A stretch of 64,000 nt of DNA. Origin: Epiperipatus broadwayi. Its lineage: Eukaryota; Onychophora; Udeonychophora; Euonychophora; Peripatidae. The notes beneath the pieces were generated by a model. It searched no databases. It was not told where the DNA came from and saw nothing but the letters and a program-made list of their open reading frames with translations. Positions 10,861 to 22,295 of this stretch are shown here, piece after piece. Position 1 is the stretch's first letter, and each line of letters starts with the position of its first letter. The stretch is from NCBI GenBank assembly GCA_028023455.1, contig JAQFVV010006208.1:7792963-7856962 (forward strand). The letters run 5' to 3'. A program made the translations under genes and the position numbers.

Positions 10861-11740
10861 TAACTATTTTTGCAATTCTTTTAACAGATTCCGATATACA
10901 AGATTTCAGAATTAAATCTCCATAAAATAAATATTTAGGCAGAAACCAACATTTGTAGGGAAAAAAAAACTCTTATTGATTTAAAAGTAAATTTGCTTTT
11001 GCCAAATTAATCAAAGAATAAAATGTAGTGTGTGCATGTTAAATGAAAAAAAAAAGAGAAGAAAATCATAATAAGCATTCAATTTCTTTAGTTTGGGGGG
11101 GGGGGGTAATGAAATTTAGTTAGTGTCAAAGGCATAGGGGCAAACACTCTAGTAAATATATGATTGACTGGATAATTATTTACTACGTCATGATTTATAA
11201 GTACCAGAAGTGATTAAGTGATAATCCAGGAAACTCGAACTCTTAAGACCATAACTATATTACTGTAGTAAATATATAAAGCATTCTTAATTAATTTTAT
11301 TACACTACTACATATTACAATAATTCAAATTTCTTCAAAAAAGAATCAATTAGTAATTTGTGAACTACAGATATCACAAATTCCTTATTCTTTGTGCTTG
11401 ATTATAAGCTACTTTTTGATTCCATGTCATATATAAAATTATATATTGTTTAACTTTATCTTCATCCGATATATCTTTCTTGCAAATAACCTTCACATCT
11501 ATACAAATATATATATAAAGTTTATCATTGATTCCAAATAACCTGATATTTTCATAATCAGCCAAAGAACCAAAATAGCGCATACTTATCAGATCTATGC
11601 ATATTATCATAATCAGTATCTTCCACTTAACAATTTAGGTTCACCAAAACCTGGTTCAAACCTATGCATTGGTCACTGCTTTCTCATACACCATGTGTTA
11701 ACTTCTTGTTCTTTTTATTTTACTTTAGTGGAGGAGATAA
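10861..11740. other. Unassigned AT-rich DNA
   Basis: No gene or recognised repeat. A poly-G run of about 13 lies near 11095-11107. Confidence 0.5.
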
Positions 11741-12086
11741 TATTCAATTATTAACAGTTATAGAAAATCACATCCAAATACTCCAAAAAAAAATAGTGGG
11801 GGAAAAAAAGAGTATGGATTGCTATTTTGCACTAGATTTGTAGATTATGAAAAACCATTCGACTGTACAAGCATTAAAACAAGGACACATCATACCATAA
11901 ATCCAAGATACTATCAAAGTCTGACAAATATTTATAAAAATATATTAATAGAAACTACCCTAAAAAGACCAATGTTGAATGTTAGATAGATAATTTGATC
12001 TTTTCACAACATTTTATAAAAACTTTAGAGAGTATTTTGTTTATTAAAATGAGATGGTATTAAAAATAAATGGAAATTATTAAAAT

Positions 12087-12492
12087 AGGCAAAACTCACT
12101 ATACGTATTGCCACACACAGCAAGCTAGAGTAATCAATGGATGCCGGAAGGCTTGTGCATAAAATCCCCATCTAATGCCTACTCATCCAATACCACCAGA
12201 CTAGTTTCTGGCTTGTGGCCTCCGTCAGTGAGGAGCCTTGGATATGAGATCTTAGATCTAGATGGTGCTCTCAGATCCAAGGCTTCTCACTGATGAAGGC
12301 CATAAGCCAGAAACTAATCTGGGGATATTGGAAGAGTAGGCACTAGATTGGGATTTTATGCACAAGCCTTCTAGCATCCATTGATTACTCTAGCTTGCTG
12401 TGTGTGGAAATACGTATAGTGAGTTTTGCCTGTTTTTACAACAGTTATACCCAAGCATAAGAAGAGGTGGTCATGTGATGTTTATTGGCTTA
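12087..12492 (+). mobile_element. Family D inverted-dimer retroposon, 13-bp TSD
   Basis: The ends start GGCAAAACTCACTATACGTA and return as TACGTATAGTGAGTTTTGCC; nearly all of 12087-12430 folds back on itself. An unpaired 3' tail follows (ACAACAGTTATAC... to GGTCATGTGATGTTTATTGG). The whole is bounded by exact AAATTATTAAAAT repeats (12074-12086 and 12493-12505). It has no open frame. The TSD length fits LINE-type insertion. The right arm has a sense HHR; the left arm has a minus-strand version with CUGACGG (A9 mutated). Confidence 0.9.
12277..12335 (+). ncRNA. Hammerhead ribozyme motif, family D right arm
   Basis: CUGAUGA at 12290-12296; stem II GGC/GCC with loop CATAA closed by an A.A mismatch at 10.1/11.1; GAAAC at 12310-12314; triplet AUC ending at 12319; stem I UUCUCA with UGGGGA, then an internal loop and CCAA/UUGG. 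The core is complete except for the non-canonical 10.1/11.1 pair. Here G16.2 is A, weakening the two-pair stem III. Confidence 0.65.
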
Positions 12493-12787
12493 AAATTATT
12501 AAAATCATTTAAATTTTGCTACCGGTATGATTCTTTGTATATATAATAGTTCGGAACTAGGGGAAGTCTTACAAGAATTAACAAAAGCAAAATAATAATA
12601 CTGAAAATATCTTGGTCAAATTATTAACATAAATGAATGCATAAGACATAATCATAAAATTAAACTTGGATAAAATACTTTTACCAAAAATAATTTACTA
12701 TTAAAATGAAAATATGTAAATGTATTTTTTTGAAAAAAACCAGACCTAATAAATATTAAGTCACTAAACATCACATGATCATCATTC

Positions 12788-12890
12788 TTTTTTTTTTCAT
12801 GTGTCAAAGCTTCGGCCGGGAAGTGAACCCGCAACCCCGGACAACTGCTTGTAAGGCGGCTATGCTGACCACTCGGCCACCAATGCCTGA
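12788..12890 (-). mobile_element. tRNA-derived SINE, subfamily B
   Basis: Minus-strand: GCATTGGTGGCCGAGTGGTC, GCTGCCTTACAAGCAG-like arm (here CCGCCTTACAAGC), GGGTTCACTTCCCGGCC, GAAGCTTTGACACATG and poly-A. It is inserted in the RTE relic. Confidence 0.9.
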
Positions 12891-12902
12891 CTTTATGCTT
12901 AT

Positions 12903-13125
12903 ATTAGCTGTTTACACAGAGGCAAAACTCTTCATACACTAGCGCCACTCAGTGCAAGCTAGAGTAATCAATAGATGTAGGAAGATTTGTGCCAAAAGCT
13001 AGAAACTAGTGTGGGGATATTGGATGAGTAGGCACTATAGGAATTTTATGCACAAACTTTCCTGCATCCATTGATTACTCTGGCTTGGACTAAGTGGCGC
13101 TACTGTATGGAGAATTTTGCCTTTG
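12903..13125 (+). mobile_element. Family D foldback, internal deletion removing the HHR
   Basis: Starts TGTTTACACAGAGGCAAAAC and ends GAGAATTTTGCC. The left arm breaks at TTTGTGCCA and resumes at AAGCTAGAAACTAGTGTGGG in the right arm, so the first HHR box is missing while GAAAC remains. Confidence 0.8.
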
Positions 13126-13740
13126 GGTATGTCTTAATAAATATATTCTTCCATTATTTATTTATAGATATGAAAGTATATGGAAATTTTCGAATACACA
13201 GTAAAGTACACTAAATAATTTTATCTCACCAAATATAAAAATTAAGTTCTTAATAAATATATTCTATGATTGATTTATAGAATTGAAACTTGGATAAACT
13301 ATATGAAGATTGCAGAACATACAGCAAATTATAAAGAAGTATATGCTGAGATTGAAAAAAATGAATAATGCAATATATGAATAACAATTAATATTCCAAA
13401 AAAAAGAAAATAGAAACTGACGCAGAGTTCATATGGACATGTTACAAAAAAAAATAGAGGGGTATCTAAAATGCTGGTATGTAACTAGATCTCAAGAAAT
13501 TGTAAAAAACCTAGGAGACCAAATATAAGGCGAATGGTTGAGATAAAGTTTTCAAGAGTGATGAGAAAAGAAGCTATGAAAAAAGCTCTGGATGAAAATA
13601 AAATATTATGCATTATAATTAGAATATTCTTGAATATATATATAATATAAAGAGCCTGATAAAAGCTCTAAATAAGCTTTTTTTTAAAAAAAAAAAAAAT
13701 GCTACAAGAGAAAGTACCTGAAGCCTTTATCTATGATTGT

Positions 13741-13795
13741 CACCAGCCCCAGACCAGTTTCGAGTTATGGCTCTCTTCAGTGATATACATATATA
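13741..13795 (-). ncRNA. Hammerhead motif (type H), canonical stem II closing pair
   Basis: Minus strand: CUGAAGA at 13780-13774; stem II GAG/CUC with loop CCAUAA and a proper G10.1-C11.1 pair (13773/13762); GAAA at 13761-13758; two-pair stem III; GUC ending at 13752, so the predicted cut is between 13752 and 13751. Stem I is weak on the 5' side (only 3 clear pairs), so activity is uncertain. Flanks do not match family D, but the core with CACUGAAGA...GAAACUGGUCUGGGG order is clearly related to D and supports reading D as a hammerhead. Confidence 0.65.
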
Positions 13796-13800
13796 TATAT

Positions 13801-14730
13801 CTCAATTTATATGGGAACAATTTGTTATAGCTACTCCTCATAGAAAATATCTAGCCACTCATTGACAATCTGAAGGACAAATTAACCATATAAAAAATGA
13901 AGTAGGAAAACCACTTTATCCATAATAATGGATCATGTGTTAGATCTTACCCTTCTCTTATTAATATAACAAATGAAGCAAACTTAACTAAATATTAAAA
14001 ATAAGCCTAATATTAAATCAAATATTCTTTTTACACATAAATAATACACATCTAATATTCATATATAAATATACAATATATGCAAATTATCAGAAACAAA
14101 CAAAAAGATTTAGAATGATAACAACAACAAAAAATTATGAAAGTTATTATTGCATAATTTAAAAAAAAAATCACCAATCACTAATTTCAATAACATGAGC
14201 TTATCTTTAGTTTGTAGAAGTTCACAATTACTACACTTCCAATATTTATATAACATTCAAATCATGCTTTTAATAAATTTAGTAAATAATATATCTTATC
14301 TTTCATGCCTTTTGTTTTAAAACAATCATACCATAAATAATGACCTTATATCCAGGATATTTATAGACAGTTCAATCAGTGTCTTAAATTAAAGAAGTAA
14401 CAGTTATCATCTTGTTAAAACCACACATTATGCATGAACAGAAATATGCATTATACAGAAATTGAAAATAATACTAATGAGAGACCACTTTAAGCTGTGA
14501 AAAATAGGAGACCCAGTCCAAGACCAGGAATTCAATACATCTCCAATAATTACAACCGTATAAACTCCCTCAAAAACAACCACAGAATCAATAGCCATTT
14601 CATTTGTATTATTCATGTGGAATTGTAGAAATGCTTTCATCAAAGTACTACCGCTGGAGAAAAAATGCTTCAAAGTAGAGACATTTGGATCAGAAATTCT
14701 CTGCCAGATTAACAGTAATATATATATAGT
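13801..14730. other. Unassigned AT-rich DNA
   Basis: An 81-codon frame on the minus strand (14428-14673) has no recognisable motif and may be chance. Nothing else could be supported. Confidence 0.5.
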
Positions 14731-15335
14731 GTAAATTAATAATTTTTATTAGTCATTCATTAGACTAGAGATTATTCACATAATGAATAATATTGTTCTC
14801 ATGCAAAGTTGGGACTGGTTTGTATCCACATTTAACACCTTGTGAAGAGATGTAAATATAAACATATCTACGACCCCCAAAATGCACATTTCATGCTGAC
14901 CAGCACTCATTGGTTGGCCTAGATCACAATCTCACACATATTTGATGTGTCAAACTTACTGCCTTCACAGCATTGACACAGACCACTTAATGGAAATATA
15001 TTAATAATTGTTTATTAATCATTCATTAGACTAGAGATTATCCACTTAATGAGTAATATTTTTGTAGGGTAATTTTCACTGCACCACTCTCATCCAAGGT
15101 AAATAATGGTTTCTATCTGCTTTTAACACCATAGAGAATGGTATAATCATATACATATAAACAAGGACATGTGAAAATAATGTGCATCTTGGATCATACA
15201 TTTTATTCACGTCTTTGGTCATATGTATATAATATAATTACACTCCTCTACAAATTGTTAGAAGCAGATAGAAACCAGTTCCTATCTTGCACCAGAGTGG
15301 TTTAATGAAAATTACACTATAGAAATATGTCCACT
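14731..15335 (+). mobile_element. Family F repeat: tandem plus inverted copies with HHR remnants
   Basis: Direct copies of CATTCATTAGACTAGAGATT lie at 14754 and 15020 (266-bp period). The right end (15230-15335) is the reverse complement of 15060-15170 (GGTTTCTATCTGCTTTTAAC). On the minus strand 14940-14880 a degenerate HHR has CCAAUGA in place of CUGAUGA, stem II GUGCUG/CAGCAU and GAAAUGUGCAUU before UUGG. At 15180-15205 the 3' half of the core (AUGUGCAUC before UUGG) is retained on the plus strand. A related copy lies at 36431-37190. Confidence 0.7.
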
Positions 15336-15423
15336 ATTTATTTCTAAGTCCAGAAACAAATATAAAACATATTCTACTTATTATCATCACCCATTAAAAA
15401 CTTTTTAACAACACAGTACACAC

Positions 15424-16165
15424 CTTTTTTTTTTTTACTTTAAAAACAAATTTTATTAGGTCTAATAAAGGTTACATTTTATATAAAGCAACATAATTAA
15501 AGGAATGAAAAAAAAAACATACATTTGAAATGATTGGACAATTGTTAAACAATTGAAATTTAAAAGACTCAAATTATATAGTATTGACCAATGTTGACAG
15601 TTGATGTGATTATCCATGTATATTTGAGTGGTTGGGAAGTTTGTATAGCTTCAGTCTCTTCAAAAATAAATTTTGATAACATTAGTTGATTTCCCTTTTT
15701 AATCTTTTCCATTGTTTTCGTAAAGCAGACATTTTGATCTGGGTGAGGCTGTGTATATGTCATTTTACACCTCACAAACCAGATTGAATATGTTATAAAA
15801 ATTGATAATCTGATGATTGGGAATTGTTTAGTTTTGATGCTTTTTTGCAGCGAGATTATAGTGTAGTAGTCTGTCTTGATGCTATTATATATTATTTGTC
15901 TCACTGTTCTCAGCGCATTACATGTTGTAATGATGTGGTTGTAGGACTCCTTCCTCTCTATGACATCTGGGGCACATCGGATCTACTTTTGTGATATGCC
16001 GTCTATGACAAAGAAAGGATAGAGTTGGCATAGCTTCAAGATTTAATTTGATTACGAAATCAAGGTACTTGGGCTCCAGAGCCCAGTATTTAAATAACGA
16101 GGTTATCCTATGGTTGGTTAAGCCCAGTTTTGGATGTGTGGATCTGGGTTTATTAACTGATGCGC
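15424..16165 (-). pseudogene. 5'-truncated LINE, relative of LINE-A
   Basis: Minus-strand reading from about 16150 gives TNHRITSLFKYWALEPKYLD, then LNLEAMPTLSFLCHRRHIT and a CPRC zinc-knuckle start. These align with the C-terminal part of the LINE-A ORF2 at 25776-29006 (FKFWSLEAKFLDFIIKINLD, LCQLC). After a frameshift near 15910 the frame 15904-15569 includes TYSIWFVRCKMTY, matching LINE-A FSIWSVRCKLAF. The poly-T at 15427-15438 is the poly-A tail. Only the 3' end was copied, typical of LINE insertion. It is diverged from LINE-A at about half of residues, so it is a different subfamily. Confidence 0.85.
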
Positions 16166-16560
16166 TTCCCAGATGTTTATTTTTTTTTTAAGCCAGTCTA
16201 TTGTGATTTCAACAGTGCTGTATATTATGAGCTTTTGTATAAAGCCAGCTATTTCTTTTTGGAGGTGGCGTATATGACTTATAAAATATATAATGTTCTT
16301 TTCACATTAAAACCAATCAAAAAGAAAAAAGGAGAAAGTTTTGATTGGTTTTAATGTAAAAAGAAACTAAATATAACATCTTTAAATATATTACAATAAC
16401 ATAAAATATAAATATCCAAATTTCTTAAAAAATCAAACATGTTAAAACTGACATATAATCCTTTAACCCTTAATACTTATTCAACACATTAATTTCTAGC
16501 TACTGTTCTTCTTTTGGTAGCAAAATAAATTTACCTATCAATAAAATGGTCTACTTCGTG
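16166..16560. repeat. Hairpin 16296-16365 in otherwise unassigned DNA
   Basis: Arms 16296-16322 and 16339-16365 (27 bases, one mismatch; CATTAAAACCAATCAAAA and its complement) enclose a 16-base purine loop. No coding or RNA identity is evident for the rest. Confidence 0.8.
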
Positions 16561-16564
16561 GAAT

Positions 16565-16960
16565 ATTGATGAATTCTCCATACAATAGTGCCATCTACAG
16601 CAACCCATAGTAATCAATGGATGAAAGACCATTTGTGCATAAAATCCCTATCTAATGCCTACTCATTCTATGTACTCAGACTAGTTCCTAGCTTGAAGCT
16701 TCCATCCATGAGCAGCCTTGGATTTGATAGTCTTCCCTGATGAAAGCCACAAGCTAAAAAGGCTTCTCGCTGATGAAAGCCACAAACTAGTCCAAGGATA
16801 TTGGATGAGTAACACTAGATAGGGATTTTATGCACAAACCTTCTTGCATATTGATTACTATGGCTTGTATTGGGTGACTCTACAGTTTGGAAAGTTTGTC
16901 ACTGTTTTAACAGTTTGTGCAAGCAAAGGAAATAGTGATCATGTGACACTCGACTATTTG
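16565..16960 (+). mobile_element. Family D foldback, diverged
   Basis: Runs from GAATTCTCCATACAATAGTG to the tail AGTGATCATGTGACA. Landmarks CCTACTCATTC, CATAAAATCCCTATCTAATG and GGATATTGGATGAG are present. The right arm has a partly duplicated HHR start (CTGATGAAAGCCACAAGC at 16738 and 16770) and lacks GAAA after the second. Confidence 0.85.
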
Positions 16961-17173
16961 ATGGAAATTATCAGAACACTTTCTCATGCCTTTGCTTATT
17001 TTCCCCTCACTCCAAAATCAGAACAATCATTTTAAAACTTGATATACTTCCCTTTTATAGGAACAAACTGAGGCCAACTAAATTTTGTTTGAAACAAAAT
17101 TTATTTAAATAAATATTTATGCAAGATAAATTTCTGAGTGTTCATTCCAATAAATAGGTAATTTTTATATATT

Positions 17174-17554
17174 AAAACATGCAAACCTCATTAAAAGTAT
17201 TGCCACACACAGCAAGCTAGAGTAATCAATGGATGTCAGAAGGCTTGTGCATAAAATCCCCATCTAGTGCCTACTCATCCAATATCCCCAGACTAGTTTC
17301 TGGCTTGTGGCCTTCGTCAGTGAGGAGACTTGGATCTGAGAGCATCTAGGTGCAGTGCTCTCAGATCCAAGAAACTAGTCTGGGGATATTGGATGAGTAG
17401 GCCCTAGATGGGGATTTTATGCACAAGCCTTCTGGCATCCATTGATTACTCTAGCTTGCTGTGTGTGGCAATACGTATAGTGAAGTTTGCCTGTTTTAAC
17501 AACAGTTATACACAAGCATAAAAGGTGGTGGTCATGTGATGTTTATTGGCTTAA
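17174..17554 (+). mobile_element. Family D inverted dimer, 10-bp TSD
   Basis: Left arm ATTGCCACACACAGCAAGCT... and right arm end at CGTATAGTGAAGTTTGCC, then tail ACAACAGTTATACACAAGCA to GTTTATTGGC. TTTATATATT flanks both sides (17164-17173 and 17555-17564). The left arm's minus-strand core has CUGACGA, loop, GAAAC and GUC; the right arm has lost its CUGAUGA box through a deletion. Confidence 0.85.
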
Positions 17555-17564
17555 TTTATATATT

Positions 17565-18425
17565 GTGTATTTTTGATAAAAAACAAACAAACAAACAAAC
17601 ATCAGTGATATATATGTTTCCAACATATGTGCATAACCTTTTTTAATCGAAATTTAATGTTATTAATTTGAATATATAATTAATAAAAAAAAATCTGTGT
17701 TATGTTAGAGTTAAGACTTGTTTATTGTTTACTTAGTCTTGCCTCAGTTTGAAATAATTCCCCCCTCCCACCCCTGCGGTATTTTTTAAGCACAAGGAAG
17801 AGGAAAAATGGTATTTACTTATACAGGCTCCACTAATACATTGTTTACTGATGATGCTTTCAGATAAGCTGAAGAATGCAATTTGGAATTAGATTTTCTG
17901 GTTTTTCAAAATGAATTTCAAACTCGGTGAAAACTGGAGTAATTAGTTAATTCAAGGCTATCCAACTTAAGTAACGCAAGAGTTGGATAAAAAGAAAAAA
18001 TTCTACGTGGCTATGCAGTAATATAAAACACCAGATAATAATATCAACATCGATTATTATTTAGTGATAGAATTAACATATCTAATAAGCATTCAATTGA
18101 AATTGTTATTTTATTTTATTACTCAAAAAAATCAAAATCTCTAGGCAGGCCTCGTTTTGAATAAGATATTTTGTAAGCTATAAACGTTATATATTATACG
18201 CAGATTTTGATAGCCCCCCTCCCCCTCCTTTTTTCTTCTATATTTTCTGTTCTAAATATAATCAGTACAATATACTAGAAAACAAAAAAATTATTTGTTT
18301 TTTTTCTTATATACATCATAAATTATTTTGAAGCAATAATAATATTGCCGCATAATAAAAAAAAAACACATGCAAACGTGTATTTATATATACTATTAAA
18401 TGTTAATTGATTGTGGTTCATAGGT
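17565..18425. other. Unassigned DNA, short (AAAC)n
   Basis: A short AAAC repeat lies at 17581-17600. C-rich runs occur near 17760 and 18210. No gene could be supported. Confidence 0.5.
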
Positions 18426-18426
18426 A

Positions 18427-18999
18427 GGGTAACCAGACTGGTTCGATTAAAAATTCGGACATAACGACCAATCATTTTTATGGCATCGCGTCCTTTTTTT
18501 TTTTTTTTATAAAACTCCAGTCCTGTGTATATTCATCATTGTAAGTACACTTCCTCTTTGGCATGTTGTCTATTGTTTAGGATTATTAATATTCCTATTA
18601 ATTTTATCGCTATAGAAAATTAATATCAATAAAGAACTAGTAAAACTAAACTGTCAATCAAAACAGATGCAAGCGCGGTTCAAATTTTAGTCTACAAAAA
18701 TCCAACTGCGCATGCTCAAGGCGAGGATGACGCGAAAATGCGTAATAGCGATCTTTGTTTTGGTGTTGGAATTTGGAGTTTTTATAATATTACTGTAGAG
18801 ACTGAAATAGACAGAGAGGGCCAAGAAACTATCAATTTTGCAATGAATTATTTATGTAAGATAAATAATAATTATGAGTATTTGAAAATCGGGACATACA
18901 ACGGTTGGTCCAGTCCCGAAAAGATATTTCAAGGTTACTGGGACATCTAATCAAAAATAGGGACAAATTCCAAAAAATCATGACGTCTGGCCACCCTAC
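18427..18999. mobile_element. hAT-like non-autonomous DNA transposon
   Basis: Left end TAGGGTAACCAGACTGG and right end ACGTCTGGCCACCCTA are imperfect terminal inverted repeats of the TAGGGTGRCCAGAC type known from hAT-related MITEs. Flanking octamers TTCATAGG and CTCAGCGG agree at 5 of 8 positions, as for an old 8-bp TSD. The interior has a CpG-richer patch (18660-18740) and a 70-codon frame (18738-18950) with no transposase motif. Confidence 0.6.
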
Positions 19000-19039
19000 T
19001 CAGCGGGTTAAAAGTTCCTCTGACTATATATGCTCTATG

Positions 19040-19515
19040 GTTAATAAAACTGGATAGAGACTAGCTAAGAAAATAAAATCTAAAACACAACCAATGGTTT
19101 CACTGCTACAAGGAGACTTCTCAAGTGTAAAGAATTACAAAAATATTTAAACTAAAAATTACCCACAATTCCACTTACTTCCTATACACCCTTAATATTG
19201 AAAGAACTTTTAAATAAGTTGATTGCTGCAGAATCATAAATTTTTAATAATAAAGATTCTTTAATTTTTTTAATTTCATTTCTCTCAAAAAAGACAACTT
19301 TAACTTCATCAAAATTAATACGGTGGCTTTAACTTATTTAAAAGTTATTTTAATATTAAGGGTGTATGAGAAGTGGAACTGTCGATAATGTTTAGTTTAA
19401 ATATGTTATTTTGTAGTTTTTTTCACTTGAGAAGTCTGTTTGTAGCAGGGAAACTATTGGTAGTGTTTTAGATTTTATTTTCTTGGCTAGTCTAGCTGAG
19501 TTGTGAATTTGGTGT
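19040..19515. mobile_element. Foldback element, about 165-bp arms
   Basis: Left arm 19055-19220 (TAAGAAAATAAAATCTAAAA, CTTCTCAAGTG, ACACCCTTAATATT) is complementary to 19330-19510. The interior of about 110 bp is AT-rich. No HHR core and no terminal motif of a known DNA transposon superfamily were seen. Confidence 0.8.
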
Positions 19516-19669
19516 AATTTTGATTATTTAGCAGTATAAGATCATTAATAAATTATGTTTTTAGTTCTGGTCCTTAGATTCAAAAAACTTCCTATCAGCA
19601 CTGCAATGATGTGGTTTCAATGAGCAGAAATTTCATTTAGTTCAACTATATTTTAAACCTTCATTATAA

Positions 19670-21755
19670 ATAAAAAATGGAAGACCAATATTATGGCGAT
19701 TGATGGTGTATTAGATAGAATGTTAAGATTAGCTATTCAACTTAATAGCATATACTAAATGCAAATAATAAAGTGATGAAGTAGTAAAGGATTTTTATAT
19801 GGATGCATAAAAGGTTCTTGAACAGATTAAGCAACATTTTAAAATTGTTATGAGAGACTTTATTGCTAGAATTAATAAACAATTGAAAGATGAATATGCT
19901 ATAGATAAATTTGGTTGGTAATAGAAATGAGAGAGAATATAGACTTGTGGAGTCTGCAGAAAAACTATATTATGAATTTATTTATTTTTTTGAAAAAAAT
20001 GTTAAACGGAAATGGACATGGAAGCATCCAAATGAAGATAAAGCAGAATTGAATTTTTTTTTTTGACTAACAAAAAAATACATATTTCAAGATTGTAATG
20101 TTAATAAATTCAGCACAGGAAATGATAGCAATTAGTAAGATATAAGATACATGTTGATCCAAAACTAAAGAGACAAAAATTATTGAGAAAAACAATTTTC
20201 ATAGTTGATATTCCTAATCTTCAGAAACATTCTAATGAATTTAAATTAGAATTTGCAAATCGTTTTCAAATATTAGCAGATTTTAAACATGATTTAGATT
20301 TGAATGAAATCAATAGAAAAATAACTAATATATTTTTAAAAACTACAACAAGGATAGCTGGTAGAAAAAAGTTGCAAATGACCAGTAAAATTTCTATTAA
20401 AGACTAGAGAATTTATAAAGAAAAGAAGGAATATGAAAATATATAAAAACAATGCATTAAGAAGGATTGAATATCTCAAATTTTGTAAAATGTCATTAAA
20501 AAGAGTTGATAATGATGTAAGAAAGTATATTTATGAACTAGCAAGGAAAGATATAGAAGAGAGTAAAATACTCAAGAATGTAAAACAACATTTTAATATT
20601 GGTAAGAAACTTATTTCTGCAATACAAAAATAAGATGGAACCATTACAAAAAAAAAGAGATGACATCATAAAATGTATAGAAGAGTTATATCTTCTGAAT
20701 TGGCTAGGGTTTTTTTAAGTGAGCCATGCAATTACATTTATACAGAAGGGAAAAGCTCCAGATAATGATGGAATTATAATTGATATATTAAAAAAAGCAG
20801 ATGAAGAAATAGAAATTTTTTTGGCAAAAGTTATATACCAAATAGCTAAATGATAAAGATGGGCCATATGATTTAAACAATACAGTATTAATGTTATATA
20901 TAGGGTATATGAGCACAGACTTTCACATGACCCACCACTCACCATTCTATCTCATATCACTGATACACTTGAACACATATATGTCGAAAAGATAAATAAT
21001 CACCAACAAACGTATTTCATGCTAAACTAGCATCATTAGTTGGTCCAGATTATCATATCTACACATATATGCAATAAGTGCTCAGATATATATTAAGATA
21101 GCCAATCTTCATATTTTAATGGACAGGCTTCAATCCACCCCACACTCCAAATATTCAACCATCCATCCAATTGAAAATCTGATGATGAAATAGTCAAAGG
21201 CCACCTTGAGATTCTTGTCACACCCATGTTGATCTAAAGTCAATCTGACCCCTCATGTACAGGACATAATCCATTTAATACATATACAAGGGATGGGCAG
21301 ATATCTCTACTATGTTAATGTTAATATTTTAAAAAGATGATAAAGATATTAGAAATTACAGACCTATCAGTCTTTTATCAGTTTTATACAATTTTTTTAT
21401 TAAGATAATTACAATTCATCTACAAAACCTTAGATTTCAACCAACCAAAAAAAAAAGCTGGATTTAAGTGGTTTTAGTACAGCGGATTATATCCAAGTAT
21501 TGAGAGAAGTTATAGAAAATACCAATGAATATGAATTACTATTAAGCTTTGAATTTGCAGATTATGAAAAGGTATTTGGTTCTATAAGCATTTCTTCAGT
21601 GATTAAAGCATTAAATCATAAAGGGTATAAGACCAAGGATATTGCCATATTTTGAAGAATATTTATAAAAATGCAATAGCAACAATTAGATTATATAATG
21701 ATACTGGAAAGATTAACATTGAGAAGGATATATGAAAGAATGACTCCATATCTCC
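19670..21755 (+). pseudogene. Decayed RTE-clade LINE (relic 2)
   Basis: Fragmentary frames include 20183-20407 (FKLEFANRFQIL), 20433-20633 (lysine-rich linker), and near 20740 GKAPDNDGIIIDIL, the GKAPGxDGI signature before the palm. After a family E insertion, 21335-21740 reads RNYRPISLLSVLYN, AGF, a TADYIQVLREVIENTNEYEL-like segment, FADYEKVF and IYKNAIATIRL. Order and wording match RTE reverse transcriptases. Stops and frameshifts are frequent. Relic 3 at 40.4-43.3 kb is a paralogue of the same subfamily, sharing the NLQK..EFKLE segment. Confidence 0.75.
20893..21325 (-). mobile_element. Family E single arm nested in RTE relic 2
   Basis: Complete arm from the GAGCACAGACTTTCACATGA end to CAAGGGATGGGCAG. 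TTAATGTTA occurs on both sides, a plausible 9-bp TSD. The minus-strand HHR (21060-21000) has CUAAUGA in place of CUGAUGA (G5 lost); stem II and GAAA-UACG are otherwise kept. Confidence 0.8.
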
Positions 21756-21975
21756 ATATATATATATATATATATGGGAGATGATGATCCAGACCAACTG
21801 ATGAGTGCTGGTTCAGCATGAAATATGTATGTTGGAGATCATTTATTTTTCTGCATGTATGTGACCATGTGTATCAATTGTATAAGATGGAATGGATCAC
21901 TAAAGAGAGCTTGAAAGTCTGGGTTCAAATTCCCTCTAATTACATCTAGATTAAAGTATAAATACTATACATGCA
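21755..21975 (+). mobile_element. Family E right-arm fragment with HHR
   Basis: Carries an intact CUGAUGA at 21798-21804, stem II GUGCUG/CAGCAU, GAAA, and CCAA/UUGG stem I, but the base before the cleavage point (21831) is G, giving NUG, which hammerheads do not cut. The end GGTTCAAATTCCCTCTAATT contains a B-box-like GTTCAAATTC. Confidence 0.8.
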
Positions 21976-22295
21976 TTTAATTATTAAATCGTTAACTCTG
22001 CAATTTTTCAAATAATGATTGACGATATAAATATCAATATTGATACTTCATTTTACTATGAAACTAGTGCATCCAAGCATGCCAGATATATAGATTTAAA
22101 GTAAGCCCATATTTTAATGTTATATAAAATTTATATCATGGTGGTGGTCCCCAAAAATAATTATCTGAGATTTAAGTTGTTGCATTAAATTAATAATCTA
22201 ATTAAGGTACTTAATAAATGTAAAATAAAAATAATCATACAAATAAAAACAATCATACATATATAAACCTCCCAGTGGTTAATATATTATGTAAT
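21976..22295. other. Unassigned AT-rich DNA
   Basis: No supported feature. Confidence 0.5.

Larger units (their letters stand above)
11745..13620 (+). pseudogene. Decayed RTE-clade LINE (relic 1), split by later insertions
   Basis: Conceptual plus-strand reading in shifting frames recovers pieces of an RTE-type reverse transcriptase. Near 11820-12000 there is FVDYEKPFD (motif A region), followed by YQSLTNIYKN. Near 12530-12620 are a LGEVLQELTKA segment and YLGQII. Near 13420-13610 are GHV and KKPRRPNIRRMVEIK, which match the basic C-terminal region of the clade. Many stops and frameshifts make it non-functional. It is interrupted by a family D foldback (12087-12492), a SINE (12788-12890) and a second D element (12903-13125), so it is older than all three. 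Assignment rests on motif order and is fairly firm at clade level. Confidence 0.7.

Noticed and set aside
12087-12492. Family D as a cut-and-paste MITE
   Set aside because: TSDs are 10-15 bp and variable in length, and there is a one-sided unpaired tail, unlike DNA transposon MITEs.
18738-18950. 70-codon frame as a gene
   Set aside because: It lies inside a hAT-like MITE and has no recognisable motif.
21781-21840. Active hammerhead at 21798
   Set aside because: The base before the cleavage point is G (NUG), which hammerheads do not cut, although the rest of the core is intact.
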